The position numbers were made by a program, and so were the translations under genes. DNA of 47,916 bases from a virus, in IMG/VR virus record IMGVR_UViG_3300034012_001149, positions 1-47,916 of that record; one strand, written 5' to 3'. Under the pieces are notes generated by a model, which saw nothing but the letters and a program-made list of their open reading frames with translations, did not search any database and had not been told where the DNA came from. This document shows positions 14,079-22,052 of the stretch, piece by piece; within the stretch, counting starts at the first letter, position 1; each line of letters opens with the position of its first letter.

Positions 14079-14425
14079 TCGACCGCATCGCCAACCGCGA
14101 CGCCAGACCCTTCGTCATTCGCCGCCGCCCCTTCAACGGCAACAACCTGCACGCACGGTGGACCGAAGACGACCTGCGCTACGTGGTGCACAGCTACGGC
14201 TCATGGCCGCTGTTCGTCTACGACTGCACCACCAGTAGGTGGTACGAGAACCAGGACCGCTTCAGCGTGACCACATCCAAGCACCGCTCCCAGACCCACC
14301 CGCACCCCGACGATGGCACGACGCTGCTGTCGCGTGAGGACATGGTGACCCTCGCCATCCAGGGCATGGTGCCCCTCGTGGCATACAAACTCTTCAACCC
14401 AACCCCGCAACTGGAGACCGCATGA
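14075..14425 (+). CDS. Small early protein, unknown
   Basis: 116 residues starting MIDRIANRDARPFV, sharing four bases with both neighbours. The first half is basic and aromatic (GSWPLFVYDCTTSRWYENQDRF), suggesting a compact beta domain; the C-terminal half is helical with LSREDMVTLAIQGMVPLV. No family is recognised. Confidence 0.65.
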   Translation: MIDRIANRDARPFVIRRRPFNGNNLHARWTEDDLRYVVHSYGSWPLFVYDCTTSRWYENQDRFSVTTSKHRSQTHPHPDDGTTLLSREDMVTLAIQGMVPLVAYKLFNPTPQLETA

Positions 14426-14658
14426 CACACGCATCCCCTGCCCTGTCCGCTGGCCACAAGGCCAACTTCAACAACCTGCTGCGCGCAGCCAAGAACCAAG
14501 ACCTCGCGCTCATGCAGTGCACCGACGCCAGTACAGGCGAGCCCGTGGCCACTGTGTGCATGGTCAACCGTGACGCCGAGGGCAACGTGGAGTTCGCTCC
14601 CGTGGCCAAACTCTTCAACACCAACCCCTATGAGGAACTCTTGCCGCCTAACATCTGA
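14422..14658 (+). CDS. DUF6117-like small protein
   Basis: 78 residues. The order LSAGHKANFNNLLRAAKNQD, then DLALMQCTDASTGEPV, a hydrophobic strand, and the end FNTNPYEELLPPN matches a small conserved family I recall as DUF6117, found in phages and their hosts. The name is from memory. It begins in the ATGA overlap of the previous gene and ends the tight run; GTTAGCA follows five bases after its stop. Function of the family is unknown. Confidence 0.7.
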   Translation: MTHASPALSAGHKANFNNLLRAAKNQDLALMQCTDASTGEPVATVCMVNRDAEGNVEFAPVAKLFNTNPYEELLPPNI

Positions 14659-14714
14659 ATCAGTTAGCATCTCACCCCTCGTTCCCTTTCTCATTCATTC
14701 ACACAGGAACTAAC

Positions 14715-15719
14715 ATGCGCTATCAACACATCAAGACCTCCATCCTGGAGCAGTTCAAGGCCCCCAACGGCAACAAGGTCGTGCCGTTCATCCTGGGAGC
14801 CCCAGGTGGCGGCAAGTCCGCATGTGCCCGCGACATCGTGGGCGAGCTGGGCATCGAGCCGTCCAAGGTCATCGAGTTCAACGCATCCTTGCGTGACCCG
14901 GTCGACGTCATGGGCCTGCCCGCATCCAAGGGTGACCACTCCGAGTGGCTGCCCCCGCAGGAGTTCTACTCCATCCGCCAGGGCCAGGGTCGCGCAGCAC
15001 TCATCCTGGAGGAACTCAGCGACGGCAGCGTGGCCATGCAGAACGCGCTGTGCCGCGTCATCTACGACCGCCACGCAGGCCAGCTCCCGCTGACCGAGCA
15101 ACTGTTCATCATCGCAACTGGCAACCGCACCGAGGACAAGAGCGGGGCCAACCGCATCACCAGCAAGCTCGCCAACCGCACGCGGCGCTTCGACTTCACG
15201 GAGAACCTCGACGACTGGTCCGAGTGGGCGCTCGACAATGACCTGCCCGTCGAACTCATCCAGTTCATGCGCTTCCGCCCGGGCTTGCTGTCCGAGTTCG
15301 ACGCCAACCGCTTCTGCAACCCGACGCCCCGTTCGTGGGAGCGTGTGTCGTACATCCCCGACAGCTTGCCCGAGCAACTGTTCTTCGACAACGTGGCCGG
15401 CGAGGTGGGTGAGGGCGCGGCTGCCGAGTACACGGGCTTTCGCAAGATCTTCCGTGCGCTGCCCAACATCGACGCGCTGCTGCTCGACCCCAAGGGTGCC
15501 GACGTTCCCGATGACCCGGCGGTGCGCTTCGCCATCACGGGTGCGCTGGCCCGCAAGGCCACGAAGGACAACTTCGACCGCATCACGACCTACACGGCGC
15601 GGCTGCCCAAGGAGTTCGACGTCATGACCGTCAAGGATGCGTTGAAGCTGTGCAAGGACGTGCAGAACACCCGCTCGTTCTCTGAGTGGGCGACGCGCAA
15701 CGCCGAGGTGCTGATGTGA
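14715..15719 (+). CDS. MoxR-type AAA+ ATPase
   Basis: 334 residues. Walker A is GAPGGGKS (28-35), Walker B is LILEE (96-100), and the sensor-1 region is FIIATGNR (131-138), followed by basic residues (NRTRRF) suited to an arginine finger. The ASLRDPVDVMGLP block after Walker A is characteristic of MoxR ATPases, which remodel protein complexes with a VWA partner. The partner gene lies at 17690. The start has AGGA and lies behind a GTTAGCA motif at 14663. The stop overlaps the next start. Which complex it acts on is unknown. Confidence 0.9.
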   Translation: MRYQHIKTSILEQFKAPNGNKVVPFILGAPGGGKSACARDIVGELGIEPSKVIEFNASLRDPVDVMGLPASKGDHSEWLPPQEFYSIRQGQGRAALILEELSDGSVAMQNALCRVIYDRHAGQLPLTEQLFIIATGNRTEDKSGANRITSKLANRTRRFDFTENLDDWSEWALDNDLPVELIQFMRFRPGLLSEFDANRFCNPTPRSWERVSYIPDSLPEQLFFDNVAGEVGEGAAAEYTGFRKIFRALPNIDALLLDPKGADVPDDPAVRFAITGALARKATKDNFDRITTYTARLPKEFDVMTVKDALKLCKDVQNTRSFSEWATRNAEVLM

Positions 15720-16000
15720 CTCGCCTGGAGTGGCGCAGGCCCCCCCGCTACAGCCCCAACAGCGGGGTCGGAGAGGCGTGGGACCTGCACGACTTCGACG
15801 ACGCCTTGGTCAACTGGCGCATCCGGGGCCGCATCACGTACCTGGGCTTGACCCGCCGTGCCGACTGGGCCGACAGGATGCAGCAGTGGCGCATCGACCG
15901 CAGGGGTGGCGACCACTCCACTCGCGTCATCGAAATCGAGGCCAAGAGCGTCGAAGAGGCGAAGGCCACGGCTCTGGCCATCATCGTACTTACTAACTGA
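15716..16000 (+). CDS. Small protein between MoxR and DUF3150-like genes
   Basis: 94 residues from a GTG in a GTGA overlap with the ATPase stop. It has a W- and R-rich N-terminus (RLEWRRPPRYSPN) and a helix near the C-terminus. It is co-translated with the ATPase and so is a candidate accessory of the same module. The family is not recognised. Confidence 0.65.
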   Translation: MTRLEWRRPPRYSPNSGVGEAWDLHDFDDALVNWRIRGRITYLGLTRRADWADRMQQWRIDRRGGDHSTRVIEIEAKSVEEAKATALAIIVLTN

Positions 16001-16012
16001 AAGGAGAGCAAC

Positions 16013-16891
16013 ATGCTCACACGTGTTTCCAAGCTGGCCGACAAGGCCGTTCTCGTCAAGCTGACCATCCGTCGCGCAGCACTCACCAAGCGCGACAACG
16101 CACTGACCGCCAAAGTGCAGGCCGCCGAGGGTGACGCCGGTATCACCGTGCTCACCAAGCTGTTCCAGGATAAGCACAGCCCGATCAACCGGATCATGGC
16201 GGCCGTGAACGAGGTGTACACGTACCACAAGACGCACACCCTGCCCTACGTGGACGCTGGCCCGCGCATCCTGCCCAACGCCAACTACTTCGCCTACACC
16301 CAGGAGGTGCAGCACCGCACGGTCAAGGTCGAGCACCTGCTCACGCACTACATGCCGCACTACGACCAACTGGTGCTGCAAGACGTGGCGTACCGCAACT
16401 CGGGCCGGGCCGCTGGTCGTGCACACGTTGACGAGTACCCGAGCGCTGACGCCTTCCGACGCAGCATGTCACTGGAGTACAAGTTCCAGCCCATGCCCGA
16501 CGCGAGGCACTTCCTGTTCGACCTGTCCGACTCCGACCTGCAAGCCTGCGAGCAGGCCGAGAACGACGCGCTGGCCGCAGCCAACGCCGACACCATCAAC
16601 CGCATGCTCAAGCCCCTCGGTGCGCTGGTGGAGCGCCTGGGCGAGTACCAGGGCCAGAAGGGCGAACGCTTCCACAACAGCGTGATCTCCAACGTGCTCG
16701 ATGGCATCAAAGAGGCACGCAGCCTGATGCTGTTCCCGACGCCTGAGCTGACCGCTCACATGGACGAGCTGGAGACGCTGGCCAAGCGTTACCTGGACAA
16801 CGTCGAGATGGTCAAGGGCAGCGCCATGGTGCGCAACGATGCACGCGCCAAGCTCGCAGAGGCAGCGGACAAGATGTCCGCGTACTTCTGA
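16013..16891 (+). CDS. DUF3150-like helical partner of the MoxR/VWA module
   Basis: 292 residues, almost all helical. The segments SPINRIMAAVNEVYTYHKTH, LPYVDAGPRILPNANYF and the later ARSLMLFPTPELTAHM helix fit the family I recall as DUF3150, commonly next to phage MoxR and VWA genes. AAAGGAG precedes the ATG. The stop TGA overlaps the ATG of the next gene. It may hold the ATPase and VWA proteins together; no catalytic residues are evident. Confidence 0.7.
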   Translation: MLTRVSKLADKAVLVKLTIRRAALTKRDNALTAKVQAAEGDAGITVLTKLFQDKHSPINRIMAAVNEVYTYHKTHTLPYVDAGPRILPNANYFAYTQEVQHRTVKVEHLLTHYMPHYDQLVLQDVAYRNSGRAAGRAHVDEYPSADAFRRSMSLEYKFQPMPDARHFLFDLSDSDLQACEQAENDALAAANADTINRMLKPLGALVERLGEYQGQKGERFHNSVISNVLDGIKEARSLMLFPTPELTAHMDELETLAKRYLDNVEMVKGSAMVRNDARAKLAEAADKMSAYF

Positions 16892-17100
16892 TGGGTGCGG
16901 CGGGTAGCAAGCTCCGCCAACTCAGTTGGCGCTCGCCTACGTTCTGCGTCAACGTCGTGCAGTTCACCAACCCCGACGAGACAGCCATCAACGTGTTCAA
17001 CGAGGGCCGCGCAGAGTCCTCGCACGTATTGCCCGGCCACGTATCACTCGCCGAAGCCCTCATCTGGTACGGCACCCTCATCAAACTCAAAGGAGAGTAA
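16891..17100 (+). CDS. Small protein in the MoxR/VWA operon
   Basis: 69 residues, MGAAGSKLRQLSWRSPTF to KLKGE, starting in a TGATG overlap with the DUF3150-like gene and ending five bases before the next GTG. It has an alternation of strands and a C-terminal helix. Overlap with both neighbours is the main support. Function unknown. Confidence 0.6.
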   Translation: MGAAGSKLRQLSWRSPTFCVNVVQFTNPDETAINVFNEGRAESSHVLPGHVSLAEALIWYGTLIKLKGE

Positions 17101-17104
17101 CCCT

Positions 17105-17665
17105 GTGAAAACAACGGACATGTTCCAGACAGCCCGGGTACTGACCCTGCCCGGCGTCAAGACCACGATGACCCTGGACCCCAGGAGCATCCCCCCACGG
17201 CTGCGCAAGATGGCAGCTCGCATGATCGAAGACGGTGTGGCTGTGGGCGGCTGGTCGTCCAAGTCAGCCAAGATCGCCCAGATCGTCGCTGAGAACTTCG
17301 GCATCTCGCTTGGCTGCGTGCGCCCAAGCAACCACTACACGGATGTCCCCAAGGACGACGCCGTACGTGCTGAGGTGGTTCGCATCATGGAGGTCGATCT
17401 CGTGCAGTACCTGCTGCAAGACCACGGCAGATACTTCGACCCGACTAGAGTCAAAGACAACCACCGCACTGTGGCGGCCGAACTCGTGACAGGGGAAAGA
17501 GACTGGGCCCACTTCTACTCAAAAGCCCGCATGAAAGAGGCCGTAGCCGTCAGCATCGCGTACCACCGCAAGCAGGCCGTCACTGACCATCGGCACAAGC
17601 AGGCCGCGAGGTTCCTCATGGAAGACACGCCGATGGCACTGCACACCATCCCACCCAACGTCTAA
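17105..17665 (+). CDS. Unknown protein of the MoxR/VWA operon
   Basis: 186 residues starting at a GTG with GGAG nine bases upstream; an ATG at codon 6 is possible. A helical, basic protein with SIPPRLRKMAARMIEDG, and an SAKIAQIVAENFGISLG segment that could be an HTH, then a histidine-rich C-terminus (AYHRKQAVTDHRHKQA). It could bind DNA, but the HTH is only suggestive. It sits between the DUF3150-like and VWA genes. Confidence 0.6.
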   Translation: MKTTDMFQTARVLTLPGVKTTMTLDPRSIPPRLRKMAARMIEDGVAVGGWSSKSAKIAQIVAENFGISLGCVRPSNHYTDVPKDDAVRAEVVRIMEVDLVQYLLQDHGRYFDPTRVKDNHRTVAAELVTGERDWAHFYSKARMKEAVAVSIAYHRKQAVTDHRHKQAARFLMEDTPMALHTIPPNV

Positions 17666-17689
17666 CTCACTCACCGAAAGGACAACACC

Positions 17690-18808
17690 ATGACCATCAC
17701 CAAGCTCGACAAGGCCAAGGTCGCCATCGTCACCCAGCACCCCTTCTTCGCCAGCATCTTGTTGAAGCGCAAGCTCATCGAGGACATCACGATCCCCACG
17801 GCCGCTGTCGATCAACGCGGTCAGATCTACTACAACCCGGACTTCATCGAGAAGCTCACGGTCGACCAAGCCGTGTTCCTCCTCGCCCACGAGGTCGGTC
17901 ACGTCATCGGCCAGCACGCCTCACGGCGCGGTGCCCGGCAGGCCAAGCGGTGGAACATGGCCGGCGACGCCTGGATCAACGACATGCTCAAGGACGCCAA
18001 GATCGGCGACTTCATCGCCGGCGGCGTGGACATGCCCGGCTCCAAGGACGACACGGTCGACGCCATCTACAACAAGCTGCCCGAGGACCAGGACGGCAGC
18101 GGCCCGGGCAACGGCCCCGGCGGTATCGGCGACGACCTGATCGAGCGTGGGGCACCACTCACGCAGGACGAGGCCGACAAGATCGACGCCGAGACGCGTG
18201 TGGAAGTCGCTCAGGCTGCCCAGGCTGCCAAGATGCAAGGCAAGCTGCCCGCATCGCTCCAGAAGATCATCGCCGACCTCATCGACCCGGGCACGCCCTG
18301 GTACGAGATCCTTGAGCGCTACATGACGTCGTTCAAGCGCGGTGAGGTGTCGTGGGCACGGCCCAACCGACGCTTCGAGCAGTACCTGCCCTCCCCCGGC
18401 AAGGTCGCCGAGATGGGCGAGGTCGTCATCCAGATCGACGTCAGCGGCTCCATCAGCCCGCGTGAGTTGAACTACTACAACGGCCACCTCGCTCGCATCA
18501 TCGAGCTGTGCGCCCCGGAGCGTGTGCACGTCTTGTACGTCGACACCCACGTGTGCAAGCACGACACCTTCGAGCGAGGTGAGGAGTTCGCCCTGGAGTT
18601 CTACGCTGGCGGCGGCACCGACATGGAGGCCGGGTTCAAGTACCTCGACGACAAGGGCATCGACCCCGAGGTGTTCGTGTGTTTGACCGACGGCTACACG
18701 TCGTTCGACCCGAGTAGCAAGCCCGCCTATCCTGTCGTGTGGTGCATCTCGACTGACGTGGAGGCGCCGTACGGCGACGTCATCCACTTCACCATGGACG
18801 CATCATGA
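17690..18808 (+). CDS. VWA-like metallopeptidase, partner of MoxR
   Basis: 372 residues. The N-terminal part contains HEVGH (H67, E68, H71), a zinc-peptidase motif, in the context FLLAHEVGHVIGQH. An acidic, glycine-rich linker (about residues 133-150) leads to a VWA-type domain with a complete metal-ion-dependent adhesion site: D250-x-S252-x-S254, T310 in GGGTD, and D334 in LTDG. This pairing resembles DUF2201-type proteins. With MoxR it probably forms an ATP-driven remodelling or maturation system; whether the peptidase is active is inferred. GAAAGGA precedes the ATG. Confidence 0.9.
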   Translation: MTITKLDKAKVAIVTQHPFFASILLKRKLIEDITIPTAAVDQRGQIYYNPDFIEKLTVDQAVFLLAHEVGHVIGQHASRRGARQAKRWNMAGDAWINDMLKDAKIGDFIAGGVDMPGSKDDTVDAIYNKLPEDQDGSGPGNGPGGIGDDLIERGAPLTQDEADKIDAETRVEVAQAAQAAKMQGKLPASLQKIIADLIDPGTPWYEILERYMTSFKRGEVSWARPNRRFEQYLPSPGKVAEMGEVVIQIDVSGSISPRELNYYNGHLARIIELCAPERVHVLYVDTHVCKHDTFERGEEFALEFYAGGGTDMEAGFKYLDDKGIDPEVFVCLTDGYTSFDPSSKPAYPVVWCISTDVEAPYGDVIHFTMDAS

Positions 18809-18945
18809 AAGAACTCGACGAACTCCTGGCTGCCTTCGAGCGGCTACTCCAAATCTGCCACGAGGCGCTGTCCCCCACGGCAACGGCTCGGCAGAAGAGC
18901 GAGGCACGGGCAGTCATCAACGACTGGCTCAAGTCTCGCGCATGA
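18805..18945 (+). CDS. 46-residue helical protein after the VWA gene
   Basis: MKELDELLAAFERLLQICHEAL and a second helix ending INDWLKSRA form a helical hairpin. The start overlaps the VWA stop (ATGA), so it is likely coupled and may bind that protein. A TTCG hairpin follows six bases after its stop. Confidence 0.65.
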   Translation: MKELDELLAAFERLLQICHEALSPTATARQKSEARAVINDWLKSRA

Positions 18946-18950
18946 CCCCC

Positions 18951-18964
18951 GGCCCTTCGGGGCC
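18951..18964 (+). terminator. TTCG-loop hairpin at end of MoxR/VWA operon
   Basis: GGCCC-TTCG-GGGCC lies just after the 46-residue gene and before the next transcript segment. No T-tract follows, as at 2378 and 11124. Confidence 0.55.
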
Positions 18965-18998
18965 ACTTCCTCACTCAATCATTGAAAGGTAAGCCATC

Positions 18999-19706
18999 AT
19001 GGCACTCGTTCGCATCTCCAAGCAGCTCATCACCGAGGTGGAGAGCCGCATCAGCCACCTGCGCGCAGCAGAAGTCGACGCAACACCCGCCCCCTCGTTC
19101 GAGGTCCAGTCTTTCATCGGCGACGGCGTTGAGCCGCTTGCGACCCAGATCCTGTGGGGCGAGCACCTGCACCTGAAGTCCCAGATGCCGTCGTCGTGGG
19201 TCAACAAAGCCTCGGCCGTTGCATTCGAGACGCTGTACAGGCACGACGATGGGCACAACGAGACGACCGCGCACGTGAAGTTCACCAAAGCCAGCGTCCC
19301 CGTGCCCCCGGGCACGTCCGTGGGGTGGGAAGGCAAGATCGTGGTGCGGGTTCCCTACTCCGACATCGAAGCCGCAGCAGCCGATGACCTGCACATCCAC
19401 CACACCGTCGCTCGGCACGTCATGGCTGTCGTCGAGCGCGAGAAGGCCGAGCGCAAGATCAGGAAGGTCTGGAACGACCGGCAGGCGCAGATCGTGCAGT
19501 TCCTCCTCAAGTGCAAGTCGCTCAACGAGGCGATCAAGCTCTGGCCGCAGGTCAAGTTGTACGTGCCCTCACACTACATCGACACGGTCGAGACTGCGGT
19601 CGTGCGCCTGCCGGTCGTGGTGCGCAAGGAGAAGGTCACCGAGGGGCTCGACTCGGACGGTCTCACCGCTGCGGCCATCGCTGCGCGTCTGGCGGGAGTC
19701 ATCTGA
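18999..19706 (+). CDS. Conserved phage protein, possibly nucleotide- or DNA-related
   Basis: 235 residues starting MALVRISKQLITEVESRI with AAAGG upstream. Helical N-terminus, a middle with possible strands (KIVVRVPYSD), then a long helix (VVEREKAERKIRKVWNDR) and the C-terminal block LLKCKSLNEAIKLWPQVKLY that I have seen conserved in phage proteins of unknown function. A link to the Nmad5 family crossed my mind but I cannot support it. Function left open. Confidence 0.6.
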   Translation: MALVRISKQLITEVESRISHLRAAEVDATPAPSFEVQSFIGDGVEPLATQILWGEHLHLKSQMPSSWVNKASAVAFETLYRHDDGHNETTAHVKFTKASVPVPPGTSVGWEGKIVVRVPYSDIEAAAADDLHIHHTVARHVMAVVEREKAERKIRKVWNDRQAQIVQFLLKCKSLNEAIKLWPQVKLYVPSHYIDTVETAVVRLPVVVRKEKVTEGLDSDGLTAAAIAARLAGVI

Positions 19707-19813
19707 TGAACACCTGGATCAAGTTCAAGTCCCTGTTCCAGCCCGCTGCTGCCGAAGTGTTGGCAGCGCAGCGCAGCGGAGCAGGTGTGCGCCGATTTGA
19801 ACGGGAGGGATGA
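19706..19813 (+). CDS. 35-residue peptide, unknown
   Basis: MNTWIKFKSLFQPAAAEV onward, beginning inside the previous stop (TGATG) and ending directly before the next ATG. The N-terminus is amphipathic. Only the tight packing supports it. Confidence 0.5.
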   Translation: MNTWIKFKSLFQPAAAEVLAAQRSGAGVRRFEREG

Positions 19814-20077
19814 ATGATGGAACTCAGAGATCAAGACGGGACGCTGTTGATGTCGGTGGGCAAGACGGGCGGGCCGGCTTTTCCGACTAGGGCTTACGAC
19901 CTCGAACGTCAGACATGGACACGCGAAGAAGGCATGACCCTGCGCGATTACTTCGCGGCCAAAGCCATGCAGGGGATCGTTGCCGCAGACAGCGACCCCA
20001 GCCCGGAGAAAGTCGGCAGTATTGCGGAGCAAGCGTACATCTTGGCCGCCGCCATGCTGAAAGCGAGGACCGCATGA
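19814..20077 (+). CDS. Small conserved phage protein (GMTLRDYFAAKAM)
   Basis: 87 residues with GGPAFP near residue 19 and GMTLRDYFAAKAMQG near 40-54, a pairing that is frequent in small proteins of siphophages and podophages and their prophages. A second ATG at codon 2 is possible. Function unknown. Confidence 0.75.
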   Translation: MMELRDQDGTLLMSVGKTGGPAFPTRAYDLERQTWTREEGMTLRDYFAAKAMQGIVAADSDPSPEKVGSIAEQAYILAAAMLKARTA

Positions 20078-20382
20078 CCCCCCTGCGCCCCCGCGTGGCC
20101 GACACCCTGGACATCATCCACGAGCGCCAGCCCGTGGCCATGGCCGACATCGCCTACCGCCTGGGATGCGAAGCCGCCACGGCCAAAACCTACCTGCACC
20201 AGCTCCACCAAGCCGGCCTGATCGTGCCGTCCAGCCGTGGCCGCTGGGCACGCTGGCGCATCGCGCCGCCGCCACCGCCGCCCGAGCCTGACTCGGTAGC
20301 CCTGCAACGGGCCATCGAGCAAGCGTCCAGCATCTGGCATTACGCGCGCCGCATTGCCGCCATCTCAGGAGTCCACCAATGA
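20074..20382 (+). CDS. Winged-helix/HTH DNA-binding protein
   Basis: 102 residues from an ATGA overlap. LDIIHERQPVAMADIAYRLG, then CEAATAKTYLHQLHQAGLIV and a basic wing (PSSRGRWARWRI) give a complete winged helix-turn-helix, followed by a proline run and a C-terminal helix. It is a candidate phage transcription regulator, perhaps of the GTTAGC sites, but no link is shown. Confidence 0.75.
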   Translation: MTPLRPRVADTLDIIHERQPVAMADIAYRLGCEAATAKTYLHQLHQAGLIVPSSRGRWARWRIAPPPPPPEPDSVALQRAIEQASSIWHYARRIAAISGVHQ

Positions 20383-20570
20383 TCCGCATCCCGAATCCTT
20401 TTCGCACCCCGAGCCCCAAGGAGTTGATGGCCCGAGAACTCGACCAGGCCAGGCGCGGACTGCTTGAAGCCCAGACCGGGCGCGATTACGCCATGGCAAT
20501 GGTCAACTATCACCTGAACCGCATTGACCGACTGCGGGCGCAGTTGGAGATGGCGGGGGAGGGGCAATGA
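20379..20570 (+). CDS. Small coiled-coil protein
   Basis: 63 residues: a basic start (MIRIPNPFRTPSPKELM) followed by one long helix with heptads (LDQARRGLLEAQTGRDYA, YHLNRIDRLRAQLEM). Proteins of this pattern are common in phages between regulatory and accessory genes. Shares four bases with each neighbour. Confidence 0.7.
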   Translation: MIRIPNPFRTPSPKELMARELDQARRGLLEAQTGRDYAMAMVNYHLNRIDRLRAQLEMAGEGQ

Positions 20571-21157
20571 CTGACCTGAAGAAAGCCGCCCAGCAAGCGC
20601 TGGAGGCGTTGGAAGGAGGCGCCGATTCGTGGCGTTTGATCGGGCCTGCAATCGACGCCCTCAAGGCCGCGCTGGAGCAGCCGGAGCAGGAGCCGGTGGG
20701 CGATTCTTATGCCGACCTTTTTAACGCACTGCAACGCATTGAAACTGCGGCAGTATTTTTGCCGTCATTTAAGATCACCCACGAGGGAGGGCTTGAAGCG
20801 GTGGTGCAAAACATTGTGGATGCCATCGCCGCGCTGGAGCAGACGGAGCAGCCAGAGCCAGTGGTTTGGGGCGTTGACTGGGGCAGTCATGGCGATAGAT
20901 CATGCTGCACGATCATCAAGCAGCACACCGATGGCAATCGGGAAGTGGTAGCGGTTGAGTACGCGCCGTCATACACCCACCCACCCCGCCGCGAGGCGAA
21001 GCAGGAGCAGCCGAATCAAGGCGGCAAAACCGGATGGCCCCCCGGCCTGCTACAAGACGACTGTAGGGGGCTCAGCAAGTGGCTGGCTTCGCAACCTGAT
21101 GCTCGACGCAGAGTCCGCGAGGCGGTGGCCGCGCTGAAGGAGAAGAACATGACCTAG
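20567..21157 (+). CDS. Accessory phage protein with AAQQALEALE start
   Basis: 196 residues. The DLKKAAQQALEALEGG opening and EQPEQEP-like acidic segments are typical of variable accessory proteins in phages of beta- and gammaproteobacteria. A central segment (VVWGVDWGSHGDRSCC) may be a small beta domain; the C-terminus is helical. Codon use in the middle is slightly more AT-rich than its neighbours. Function is unknown. It ends the second run of overlapping small genes. Confidence 0.65.
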   Translation: MTDLKKAAQQALEALEGGADSWRLIGPAIDALKAALEQPEQEPVGDSYADLFNALQRIETAAVFLPSFKITHEGGLEAVVQNIVDAIAALEQTEQPEPVVWGVDWGSHGDRSCCTIIKQHTDGNREVVAVEYAPSYTHPPRREAKQEQPNQGGKTGWPPGLLQDDCRGLSKWLASQPDARRRVREAVAALKEKNMT

Positions 21158-21161
21158 CCAC

Positions 21162-21190
21162 TTGCTAACTCGTTAGCCCTCAGTCACAAT
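21162..21190 (+). promoter_or_regulatory. Candidate sigma70 promoter with GTTAGC operator
   Basis: TTGCTA (21162-21167), 17 bases, CACAAT (21185-21190). GCTAAC-TC-GTTAGC at 21164-21177 is a perfect palindrome over the -35 and spacer, and another GTTAGCA follows the -10 at 21192. The gene at 21225 lies 35 bases downstream. Confidence 0.6.
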
Positions 21191-21224
21191 CGTTAGCACC
21201 TGTTCAACAACTCAGTCATTCATC

Positions 21225-21620
21225 ATGAACATGTACACCGCCAAAGACCTTCGCGCCGTCATCAACTGGATGGGGCACGACAAGCTCCTGGAGTTCCTCG
21301 ACGAGAAGGAAATCTTCCCCGCCCACCGCATCACCACGGCCAAGCGCACGTACCGGCTGTACGACGAGGCAGCACTCACCAAGTGCAAAGCCCTGCGGGT
21401 CATCCACGACGCGGAGATGGCGCTGGCCAAGAAGCCCGTGGCCCCCGAAGCCCCCCAAGAAGCGCAGCCCTACGCCCCGTCTGTTGCGGCACTGCACCTC
21501 GCCGTGGAGCGCATGGCCGAGGAAGTGGCCCACATCCGCAAGCAGATTGACACCCTGGTCAAGGAGCTGGGCGGCAAGCCCTTCGACGACGAAGGCGTAA
21601 GCGCAGGAGGCACAGCTTGA
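21225..21620 (+). CDS. Likely DNA-binding regulator with C-terminal coiled coil
   Basis: 131 residues. The first 55 have the form of a small HTH (TAKDLRAVINWMGHDKLLEF, then PAHRITTAKRTYRLYDEAAL), which I read as a MerR- or excisionase-like fold. A Pro/Ala linker and a C-terminal helix with heptads (LAVERMAEEVAHIRKQIDTL) follow. It is transcribed from its own candidate promoter carrying GTTAGC sites, which suits a regulator under its own control. Other functions are possible. Confidence 0.6.
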   Translation: MNMYTAKDLRAVINWMGHDKLLEFLDEKEIFPAHRITTAKRTYRLYDEAALTKCKALRVIHDAEMALAKKPVAPEAPQEAQPYAPSVAALHLAVERMAEEVAHIRKQIDTLVKELGGKPFDDEGVSAGGTA

Positions 21621-21853
21621 AGTGCCCCACATGCGGAACCTGGACCCAGGTGCTGGAGACTCGCAAGCGGGCGAACAACGCGACCAGGAGGCGCTACGAG
21701 TGCGCGAACCTGCATCGCTTCACCACTGTCGAGTCCGTCCTCGCCCCGACTGGCCCTTCCTGTTCTACGAGCACGAAGGAGTCACCTACCTCAACCGAGC
21801 CTCGCGAAGAAAACGCGACCTCGACAGCTACGGAGAATCCCCATGGTGAATAA
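21617..21853 (+). CDS. Zinc-ribbon protein (TTG start)
   Basis: 78 residues opening at a TTG that overlaps the previous stop, with AGGAGG seven bases upstream. (M)KCPTCGTWTQVLETR, then RRRYECANLHRF matches a widespread phage ribbon related to the NrdR N-terminal domain. C3, C6 and C29 are visible ligands; H32 could be the fourth. The tail is Ser/Thr/Glu-rich. It probably binds nucleic acid. Confidence 0.75.
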   Translation: MKCPTCGTWTQVLETRKRANNATRRRYECANLHRFTTVESVLAPTGPSCSTSTKESPTSTEPREENATSTATENPHGE

Positions 21854-22052
21854 GCATGGATGCACCGGCCCTTGCGACCAAGGCCGGCAAGACTGCCCCC
21901 ACCCGCAGGCGTGCGAGGTAGGGGACGACGAGCCTAAGTTCTACGGACGCGACTGGGCCATGGACGGACTCAAGGCTGCGGTCATGGTGGCCGTAGTCGT
22001 GGGCGCCGTCAGCCTGTTGTTCGGCACGGTGTACGAGAGGTTCGGAGCATGA
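21843..22052 (+). CDS. Cysteine-rich single-pass membrane protein
   Basis: 69 residues. The N-terminus holds C7, C11, C18 and C24 with HGC and CPHPQAC patterns; residues about 42-62 are a membrane segment (KAAVMVAVVVGAVSLLF). It overlaps both neighbours by a few bases. The Cys-rich end may bind a metal on the cytoplasmic side. Function unknown. Confidence 0.7.
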   Translation: MVNKHGCTGPCDQGRQDCPHPQACEVGDDEPKFYGRDWAMDGLKAAVMVAVVVGAVSLLFGTVYERFGA

